Source of the DNA: Candidatus Thorarchaeota archaeon
GTDB taxonomy: Archaea > Asgardarchaeota > Thorarchaeia > Thorarchaeales > Thorarchaeaceae
Assembly: GCA_016840965.1 (NCBI GenBank)
Contig: JAEORI010000305.1
Span: forward strand, 1 to 8,200
Length of the DNA stretch: 8,200 nt
Direction: 5' to 3'
Shown in pieces: positions 1 through 5,416 of this stretch. The first letter of the stretch is position 1; each line of letters starts with the position of its first letter. A program made the translations under genes and the position numbers. The notes under the pieces were generated by a model. That model was not told where the DNA came from, made no database searches, and saw only the letters and a list, made by a program, of their open reading frames with translations.

Positions 1-2
1 TC

Positions 3-419
3 AGCAAGGTTTTCGAGTGCATCAGCTGCTTTGATATTCAGTTCATTCTTCTTCTCATCTGATTCCACAAAATCTTGAGCTCTGAAATAGAAATCAGCTG
101 CTTTCTTGTATTCTGTTGCGTCTTCAGCAACTTTTGCAGCTTTCATATTTAGTCTTACAATTTCCTTATACACTTCTGGTCCTTGAGGCAGGCGAACAAG
201 CATCAGAGTTGCATTGTCAAAAGCTTTGAAAGCTTCTTCTGCTCTGTAAAGGTCACGATAGACAAGTGCTCCTTCCTCGTAGATCTTTGCTGCTTGTTCA
301 TATTCCATCTTTGTGGCAAAACGACTTGCTGCTGCTAGAAGTAACTTTGCTCCTTGTTCTTTGTTGCCCTCATTAAGCGCACTTCTTGCTTCTTTCAGTA
401 TTTCGTCGTCAGAAGTCAA
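3..419 (-). CDS. TPR/SNAP-like helical-repeat protein, N-terminal part (cut by left edge)
   Basis: An open frame of 139 codons runs from a TTG start at 419 off the left edge, so the C-terminus is not seen. The start is supported by a strong SD (GAGAGGAC at 426-433) six bases upstream. The protein is almost all alpha-helical, rich in Ala, Glu and Lys, with paired amphipathic helices spaced like TPR or alpha-SNAP repeats. Examples are residues 40-54 (YEQAAKIYEEGALVY), 60-74 and 104-118 (YKKAADFYFRAQDFV). No signal peptide or membrane segment is visible. Such repeats are generally protein-interaction scaffolds in the cytoplasm. Whether this is a true SNAP homologue or a generic TPR protein cannot be decided from the fragment. 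It is divergent from the oxidoreductase gene at 579. I am confident it is a real gene and only moderately confident of the repeat class. Confidence 0.8.
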   Translation of the reverse strand, partial: MTSDDEILKEARSALNEGNKEQGAKLLLAAASRFATKMEYEQAAKIYEEGALVYRDLYRAEEAFKAFDNATLMLVRLPQGPEVYKEIVRLNMKAAKVAEDATEYKKAADFYFRAQDFVESDEKKNELNIKAADALENLA

Positions 420-578
420 GTTAAAGTCCTCTCAGTACTATATTTGATTAAGTCATTATCAGGCTCTCTTGAATTCATGTGCCTCATAACAGTTGTCGTG
501 ATGACTCTGTCTCATTTTTATCATGCTCAGAACACTCAAATATCCTGTTCTCTCTATAGAGTTGGTAGTTGAAACCAA
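420..578. promoter_or_regulatory. Divergent intergenic region with TATA-like elements
   Basis: This 159-base gap lies between two divergent genes that both appear to start with TTG. On the plus strand a 10-base perfect palindrome, CTCTATAGAG (552-561), carries a TATA core centred about 22 bases before the TTG at 579. That is slightly closer than the usual 24-27 bases between TATA box and transcription start, so transcription could begin at or just inside the first codon. On the minus strand AAATATAGT (437-445) is TATA-like. It lies only about 22 bases before the other TTG and would place transcription initiation downstream of the SD, so it may not be the real box. No small gene is credible here. 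Confidence 0.4.
426..433 (-). promoter_or_regulatory. Shine-Dalgarno deciding the TTG start at 419
   Basis: Read on the minus strand, the sequence is GAGAGGAC, ending six bases before the TTG at 419. This is a near-ideal SD and spacing, and it is the main reason for accepting a non-ATG start for the helical-repeat protein. Confidence 0.65.
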
Positions 579-1685
579 TTGAGCGGTGATGCAGAACTAC
601 GCCTTGGACTCATCGGCACTGGGAAAGCTGGGCGTACTCATCTTGCGGCTTTGAAGTCTTTGAAAGATGCAGGTCTTCTAAATATCGAAATCAACGCAGT
701 CAGTGACACGGATGAAGGAAAACTGATGAAGACTGCAAAGGAGTTTGCCGTGCCCTTAACCTATGATGACCATATTGATTTAATCAATGATGTCAATGTT
801 GATGTTGTCTATGTCTGCACTCCAACTAGTAAACACACTGATTTAGTAATCCAAGCAGTGAAGGCAAACAAGGCTATCTACTGTGAAAAACCAATTGCAC
901 ACAGCTGTCCCCAAGTTCGAGAGTTGAATTCTGTTGCTATAGCGTCCTCAGTTCCGACCAGTGCTGGTCTAATGCTGAGGTATGATTCTTTTCTTTTATA
1001 TGCAAAGCGTCTGGTTAAGAACAATGATTTTGGAAGACCAATACTTGCTCATATTCGTGATGACCAGCATTTCCCTTTGGATAAGGACGAGTATGCACAA
1101 TGGAGAAGTGATACAACCGTGCCTGGAGGTGGAATCCTCCTGCATCAGAGCATTCAAGATATCGATGTGTTGAGTTGGTTCTTTGGTGATATTGTAAATG
1201 TATATGCCCAAGTTGGATTCTATAGTGAACAGGGAATCGAGGATCAAGCCTCTCTAATCCTTCGACATAGAGATGGAACTACAAGCACAATTGACTCAGT
1301 ATGGCATTGGTTAGAACGTTCAAATGAAAGAAAAATTGAGTTCTTCTTTGAGAAGGGGTTTATAGGAATAACTCTAGAATCAGGTATAACTCACCTAGAT
1401 TATCATCTTCAAGGACAAAGACCAGTCCGCGTTCATTCTGAAAACACGGAGCAGGCTCTTTTAGAACATCTTGACCTTGCATCAAGTAACTCAGAACTCG
1501 ACATTCATGAGATTCTATCTGATATGAGAATGAACAAACATTTGGCACTCAACTATTCTTTCTTAAAAGCAGTCCAATCTGGAGAAACCCCTTCTCCAAA
1601 TTTCCAAGAGGCAGTTTTAGCACATAGAATTGTTGATGCTGCGTATGAATCATCAAATAGAAATGCTCCAATTGACATACTCTAA
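579..1685 (+). CDS. Gfo/Idh/MocA-family NAD(P)-dependent oxidoreductase
   Basis: This 368-residue protein has the usual family length and two-domain layout. The N-terminal Rossmann fold shows GxGxxG at residues 13-18, followed by H21. D43 at the end of beta-2 suggests NAD rather than NADP. The conserved EKP is at 103-105, where the Lys is part of the active site. The C-terminal domain holds the family's core block GGGILLHQSIQDID (183-196). Relatives usually have Asp, Asn or Glu at the place of H189 and the catalytic His at the place of Q193, so the chemistry may be altered. Family members oxidise or reduce sugars, inositols and related polyols; the substrate here is unknown. The TTG at 579 is the first possible start after an in-frame TGA (570-572). 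It lacks a clear SD and may be leaderless. The FAD oxidoreductase gene follows 56 bases later and may be co-transcribed. Confidence 0.9.
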   Translation: MSGDAELRLGLIGTGKAGRTHLAALKSLKDAGLLNIEINAVSDTDEGKLMKTAKEFAVPLTYDDHIDLINDVNVDVVYVCTPTSKHTDLVIQAVKANKAIYCEKPIAHSCPQVRELNSVAIASSVPTSAGLMLRYDSFLLYAKRLVKNNDFGRPILAHIRDDQHFPLDKDEYAQWRSDTTVPGGGILLHQSIQDIDVLSWFFGDIVNVYAQVGFYSEQGIEDQASLILRHRDGTTSTIDSVWHWLERSNERKIEFFFEKGFIGITLESGITHLDYHLQGQRPVRVHSENTEQALLEHLDLASSNSELDIHEILSDMRMNKHLALNYSFLKAVQSGETPSPNFQEAVLAHRIVDAAYESSNRNAPIDIL

Positions 1686-1741
1686 TGGCAAATTGGACAT
1701 GCTTAAGTAGTTCCAAACACCCTCCATAAACGAGTTCAGCT

Positions 1742-3109
1742 ATGCAAGAAATTACCCTGGATCAGGTTGATACATCCAACTATGATGTTATCATAGCCGG
1801 TGGAGGTGCTGGTGGACTTCTAACAGCGTTATCATTGACTGCTGAGGGTAGACGCGTTCTAATACTTGAGAAAGCTGAACGCCTCGGTGGTGTTTGGCAT
1901 AGCCATTGGATAAACGGATACCGTGTAGACCAAGGACTACATGTTATTACTAGGGTTACACGTGGGGCTTTCGTGAGGTTTCTTAAGACGTACCTATCAC
2001 CCCCACCTGTGTTTGTGCTACATGATGGATGGCAGTTCCGTGTATATGATAAAGTTGGTACAATTCCTTCTAGCATTGGAGAAACCCTTCGTTGGCCATT
2101 GACTGGTATGAAGGGTCGTTTGGGTCTGGCTCGAATTGGAGCGAAAATTAAAACCATGAAGCTTGAAGAGATGAAGAAGTACAAAGACATCTCCTTTCTT
2201 GATTTCATGCAATCAAATAATGCAACAAACCAAGTCATGTTGGATGTAATGCAGAGTGCGATCTATATGGCAGCTGGGGTTCCCATCTCTGAGGCGTCTG
2301 CATATGAAGCTCTAAGAACACTCAAAGACACAGATAAAGAATCATCAAAGCTTAACTCTCTTAAGCAACTGTTTTTCGGTTCAGGAGAATATGATGAAGG
2401 CTATGTGATTGGCGGCATGGAGGGTCTAATCAAGCGAGTGGTTGAAACCATCAATGGTGAATATGTACTAAATGCATCTGTGGACCAAATTCATGAAGAC
2501 AAAGACCGAGTGACGGGCTGTACTGTCGCAGGTAAGATGTTTGGACATAATCACATTGTGAGCAACATCCCACTCTCGTTAATGCCAGATATTATCGAAT
2601 CTGAAAATGAGGTCACTATGGACTTTTTCAAGCGATGGAGCCATATGCGACCAACACATGGCATAACACTTTGGCTTGGCCTTCGCAAGATTGTAATTGG
2701 TGATAGGAAAAATAGAGTGCTCGTTCATCCTAGTCCAAATAGATGGATTGTGTCAATCTCAAGCTTTGATCCAAGTTGTGTTCCTGAAGGCAAAGAGCTG
2801 GTCGGTATTGCGATGATGACGATTCCCGGAAAAAATAAAGATGAAATGGTTGAGATTATGAAGGGCAACGGGTTGGAGGAGTACTATCCTGGGCTCTTGG
2901 AAAATACTGAAATGGAACATGTTCAGATGTCCTATGCAACTCGTGCTGCTCTTATCCCTGGGCAGACGGATCTTGACCGACCCGGCCCACGAACTCCTAT
3001 TACGGGACTATATATTGTAGGAACAGATACTGCTGGTTCAGGAGTTGGTCTACAGCAGGCTGCTCAATCAGCTGATGGTGTGGTTCGAGCTCTTCATGAA
3101 GACCTCTAG
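1742..3109 (+). CDS. FAD-dependent oxidoreductase, phytoene desaturase / amine-oxidase-like
   Basis: The 455-residue protein opens with a beta-alpha-beta FAD-binding fold. GxGxxG spans residues 20-25 in DVIIAGGGAGG, E43 sits where the ribose-binding acid is expected, and a Leu-Gly-Gly follows at 48-50. A downstream DQGLHVI stretch resembles the conserved substrate-side segment of CrtI-type desaturases. The C-terminal FAD motif GLYIVGTDTAGSGVG (422-436) with D429 completes the signature. No membrane segment is evident. The family includes phytoene desaturases, carotenoid isomerases and less-characterised flavoenzymes acting on isoprenoids or amines. With no phytoene synthase or other carotenoid gene nearby, the substrate is open, and the protein is somewhat shorter than classical CrtI. 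The ATG has no good SD. It lies 56 bases after the Gfo/Idh gene on the same strand, and its stop is one base from that of the opposing methyltransferase gene. Confidence 0.87.
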   Translation: MQEITLDQVDTSNYDVIIAGGGAGGLLTALSLTAEGRRVLILEKAERLGGVWHSHWINGYRVDQGLHVITRVTRGAFVRFLKTYLSPPPVFVLHDGWQFRVYDKVGTIPSSIGETLRWPLTGMKGRLGLARIGAKIKTMKLEEMKKYKDISFLDFMQSNNATNQVMLDVMQSAIYMAAGVPISEASAYEALRTLKDTDKESSKLNSLKQLFFGSGEYDEGYVIGGMEGLIKRVVETINGEYVLNASVDQIHEDKDRVTGCTVAGKMFGHNHIVSNIPLSLMPDIIESENEVTMDFFKRWSHMRPTHGITLWLGLRKIVIGDRKNRVLVHPSPNRWIVSISSFDPSCVPEGKELVGIAMMTIPGKNKDEMVEIMKGNGLEEYYPGLLENTEMEHVQMSYATRAALIPGQTDLDRPGPRTPITGLYIVGTDTAGSGVGLQQAAQSADGVVRALHEDL

Positions 3110-3110
3110 T

Positions 3111-3923
3111 TTAGACATGTTTTGTAGCTTTCAAAGAGAACATGAGTGGTATCAGACCATCATCTTCAGGCAGAACCCACATTCCGGGTTCTTTTTCGAC
3201 CATGAAAGGGAATGCCTTGAAACGTGTAATAGGAAACTCGTGGAAGAATTCAATTGTCAATCCAGCATCAACTAGAACATTGAATATCTCTGAAATTGGA
3301 TGGTTCCATTCATAAGATGGATTTATTCCGATTGATGCATCTCCAGAAGCATATGATCCTTCAAACTCAAATTTCAAAGGCTCTCTGCTTTGAAAGTATG
3401 GATATTTTACCTGAAGGTCTTTTGCACTATCTTCATTATCGAAAATTGAGGCGAAAGGATGGAAATCACGGATATAGAAGATACCTCCGGGTTTGAGGAA
3501 ATCTGATATGATTCTAGCCCATTTCTCAAGATTTGGAAGCCAAACGAGCACACCTCCTGATGTGAAGACAATGTCAAATGATCCCCTCAATTTCTTTGGG
3601 AGATCGTAGATGTTCGAGCAGACAAACGTCGCGCCTATTTTCGCAATCTCACTCAATTCTCTTGCTAACCGTATAGCTTCTGACGAAAAGTCTACTCCTG
3701 TTGCAGTTGCACCCAACCGGGCTAGTGATAACGTATCAAGTCCAAAGTGACACATAAGGTGCAGAACCTTTTTTCCAGATAGATTCGGAAGTTCCTCTAT
3801 CTCAATTGGATCTAGTGTCTGATTTCCTCTAAGGAATCCTTCAACATCATAGAACTCTGATTGATAATGAGGTTTTGCCAGTTTGTTCCAAAGTTCTAGA
3901 TTTTTTCTGATATATTCATCCAT
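3111..3923 (-). CDS. Class I SAM-dependent methyltransferase
   Basis: The 270-residue protein starts with a helix rich in aromatic residues (residues 4-25). Motif I follows as VLHLMCHFGLDTLSLARLG (53-71), and the ribose-binding acid is D78 in GVDFS. The segment SFDIVFTSGGVLVWLPNL (motif IV region) and the post-motif LKPGGIFYIRDFHP are typical of a soluble methyltransferase subfamily sharing the CHFGLDT and HP signatures. The substrate is unknown; small-molecule methylation is the default inference. The ATG at 3923 has only a weak SD-like GGAT before it. The gene runs convergently into the FAD oxidoreductase, with stop codons separated by one base, and it faces away from the ferredoxin oxidoreductase subunit gene across a 101-base gap. 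It is probably a single-gene unit. Confidence 0.88.
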   Translation of the reverse strand: MDEYIRKNLELWNKLAKPHYQSEFYDVEGFLRGNQTLDPIEIEELPNLSGKKVLHLMCHFGLDTLSLARLGATATGVDFSSEAIRLARELSEIAKIGATFVCSNIYDLPKKLRGSFDIVFTSGGVLVWLPNLEKWARIISDFLKPGGIFYIRDFHPFASIFDNEDSAKDLQVKYPYFQSREPLKFEFEGSYASGDASIGINPSYEWNHPISEIFNVLVDAGLTIEFFHEFPITRFKAFPFMVEKEPGMWVLPEDDGLIPLMFSLKATKHV

Positions 3924-4024
3924 TTAATCCACATGTTTTTGGTAAGTAGCGTGAACGTAAAGGTTATGTTGAGCCAATGCCGCGCAGGGTTTGGCAATAG
4001 GGTCAGTTCTTAGGAGTCTTTCTG
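3924..4024. promoter_or_regulatory. Divergent promoter region between methyltransferase and PorG genes
   Basis: This 101-base gap separates two divergent genes and must carry both start signals. I see no convincing TATA box on either strand. A short inverted repeat, GCCAA (3973-3977) with TTGGC (3991-3995), surrounds a locally GC-rich patch. Five-base arms are too short to call it an operator. Nothing else is recognised. Confidence 0.3.
4012..4016 (+). promoter_or_regulatory. Shine-Dalgarno for the PorG gene
   Basis: AGGAG sits eight bases before the ATG at 4025. This favours that ATG over the in-frame ATG at 4031, which would be 14 bases away. Confidence 0.6.
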
Positions 4025-4582
4025 ATGAAGATGATTGAAATTCGTTGGCATGGTCGAGGTGGACAGGGAGGTGTTACCTCCGCTGAACTCTTAGCAAAAG
4101 CAGCTTACATTGATGGGTATAAAGGTGTACAAGCATTCCCATATTTTGGTGCCGAACGTCGAGGTGCCCCAGTCAAAGCATTCACTCGTATTGCAAATGA
4201 GGAAATAAATGTAAGAAGCCAGGTTTACACTCCTGATATTGTTGCTGTCCTTGATGCCTCAATTCTAGACCTAATTGATGTAACCGAAGGTCTTGTAGAA
4301 GATGGGAAAGTCATAATCAATACTCCGAAGGCACCAAAAGATATTGATTTACCAAAAGGGCATATCTATACATATGATGGAACTGGCATTGCTTTGAAAA
4401 ATGGGTTGCTAGTGGGTGGACTACCGGTCATTAATACTACAATGCTTGGTGCTTTTGCCAAGGCTACGAGCCTGGTTAAGTTGGAAACTGTACAAAAGGT
4501 CATCTGCGAGAAGTGGTCTGGAAAGGTGGGCGAGCGTAATGCTCATGGCGCGAAGGAAGCCTACGATACTTGTACGGATTAA
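4025..4582 (+). CDS. porG: 2-oxoacid (pyruvate-type):ferredoxin oxidoreductase, gamma subunit
   Basis: The 185-residue length matches stand-alone archaeal gamma subunits. The signature IRWHGRGGQGGVTSAELLA begins at residue 6, and QAFPYFGAERRGAPV is the second diagnostic block. The remainder fits the POR catalytic gamma domain (residues 12-180). The family works in cytoplasmic heterotetramers that interconvert a 2-oxoacid plus CoA with acyl-CoA and CO2, passing electrons to ferredoxin. The gamma chain contributes to CoA binding and the complex interface rather than carrying the thiamine diphosphate or iron-sulfur sites. The sequence looks most like pyruvate or branched-chain (VorC-like) types, but 2-oxoglutarate or indolepyruvate enzymes cannot be excluded. 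Archaea usually encode the gamma, delta, alpha and beta chains together. Here the neighbours are a methyltransferase and a PAC2 gene, so the partner subunits must lie elsewhere. Confidence 0.92.
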   Translation: MKMIEIRWHGRGGQGGVTSAELLAKAAYIDGYKGVQAFPYFGAERRGAPVKAFTRIANEEINVRSQVYTPDIVAVLDASILDLIDVTEGLVEDGKVIINTPKAPKDIDLPKGHIYTYDGTGIALKNGLLVGGLPVINTTMLGAFAKATSLVKLETVQKVICEKWSGKVGERNAHGAKEAYDTCTD

Positions 4583-4585
4583 GCA

Positions 4586-5365
4586 TTATGCATACATTCT
4601 TTCATATCCAGGTCTGCTCGCGCTTGGTAGTTGCCTACGCATTCCATCAACTTGTTGCGCCATCTCTTCCATTTTCTTTCGTATTTCTGCTGCACTTTCC
4701 TTGAGTTCTGAAACATCAATACCAACCTTGTAGAGATTGTTAAGAGCTTCCAAGAGTTTAACGGCTCCTTCTGGATCTGGGATCATTGCTATGGCTGGTG
4801 TGAGAAGTGCAAATCCAACCATGTCTCTACATAGAGTTTCAGAAAGAATTGAGCCAGCAATACCCGTAATAATTCCTTTAGTGAGAATTTCCATTGTATC
4901 ATCTTTTTCAAGTTCAGCAATCTTTTCCTCTTCGGCTGCAAACAGAACTTTTCGTTCTGATGGCAAGCCTTCGGATGGAATTCCATCAAGTATCACCGTT
5001 TCTTTAACTCCCACTGTTGCTCCCCAATCAAGTAGGGCTGAACTCACAGGATAAAGTCCTTCCTCCGCGACTGGCAATTCTGCAGTTACAACTAGCAGAT
5101 TTTTCTCTTTATGCCCATAGATTCTGAAGGGGTGTCGTAATCTTCCATCCAAAAAGACTGCCGCTGAAGGCATGTACTTTGATCTGACATGGGCGACTTC
5201 CTCCATTCCAAACTTGTCAATCAGTGTATTTGCAGCTATTGTCCCAACAACTCCTGCTGATGGAAAACAACAAACAAGCAATGGTTGATCCATCTCAATC
5301 TCCTTTGTCTGCACAACTTGAGCTTCAGGAGCTCCAAGTATGCGTACCGCACAATCTTCTTTCAT
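4586..5365 (-). CDS. PAC2-family protein, probable archaeal proteasome assembly chaperone
   Basis: From the ATG at 5365 this is 259 residues. The N-terminal core carries the PAC2 block CCFPSAGVVGTIAANTLI (about 32-49). The fold continues through ELPVAEEGLYP and VILDGIPSEG to a segment rich in Ala, Met and Pro near 180-200. A charged amphipathic helix follows (about 217-245), probably a coiled coil, then a short tail ending Arg-Met-Tyr-Ala. Hydrophobic-Tyr-X at the extreme C-terminus is the HbYX motif by which archaeal PAC2 proteins (PbaA/PbaB class) and ATPases dock on the 20S alpha ring. Assembly or binding of the proteasome is therefore the likely role. An upstream in-frame ATG at 5389 would add eight residues, but only the ATG at 5365 has an SD-like AGAGGT (5375-5380). 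The gene follows the CDF gene and may share its transcript. Its stop is three bases from that of PorG. Confidence 0.88.
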   Translation of the reverse strand: MKEDCAVRILGAPEAQVVQTKEIEMDQPLLVCCFPSAGVVGTIAANTLIDKFGMEEVAHVRSKYMPSAAVFLDGRLRHPFRIYGHKEKNLLVVTAELPVAEEGLYPVSSALLDWGATVGVKETVILDGIPSEGLPSERKVLFAAEEEKIAELEKDDTMEILTKGIITGIAGSILSETLCRDMVGFALLTPAIAMIPDPEGAVKLLEALNNLYKVGIDVSELKESAAEIRKKMEEMAQQVDGMRRQLPSASRPGYERMYA

Positions 5366-5394
5366 CCTTCCAGTACCTCTATCTTTCATCAGTC

Positions 5395-5400
5395 TTTATA
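5395..5400 (-). promoter_or_regulatory. Candidate TATA box for the PAC2 gene
   Basis: The minus strand reads TATAAA here, in the short gap after the CDF stop codon. A transcript starting about 26 bases downstream would begin near 5372, just before the ATG at 5365 and after the ATG at 5389. It supports an independent PAC2 promoter and the shorter protein, but it would also trim off the AGAGGT. A chance AT-rich match is possible. Confidence 0.35.
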
Positions 5401-5416
5401 GGATATTAAGCTTCAG

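Noticed and set aside
354..572. Plus-strand 72-residue ORF, partly inside the divergent gap
   Set aside because: It overlaps the well-supported minus-strand helical-repeat gene, is Cys/Phe-rich with no recognisable domain, and has no SD. It ends at the stop just before the TTG at 579.
1686..1741. A separate promoter or terminator between the Gfo/Idh and FAD oxidoreductase genes
   Set aside because: No TATA box at a useful distance, no T-run and no hairpin are visible in these 56 bases, so co-transcription is the simpler reading.
1780..2238. Minus-strand 152-residue ORF inside the FAD oxidoreductase gene
   Set aside because: It is antisense to an intact FAD-binding domain, has a low-complexity Pro/Arg-rich composition and matches no family I know. 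It is a frame shadow.
3973..3995. Short inverted repeat GCCAA/TTGGC upstream of PorG as a possible operator or hairpin
   Set aside because: The arms are only five bases and the spacer between them is 13 bases. This is expected by chance.
4416..5054. Two plus-strand ORFs (4416-4733 and 4737-5054) across the PorG end and PAC2 gene
   Set aside because: Both are mostly antisense to PAC2 codons, are Ser-rich and have no start signals. The PorG and PAC2 frames have strong family motifs and explain the region.
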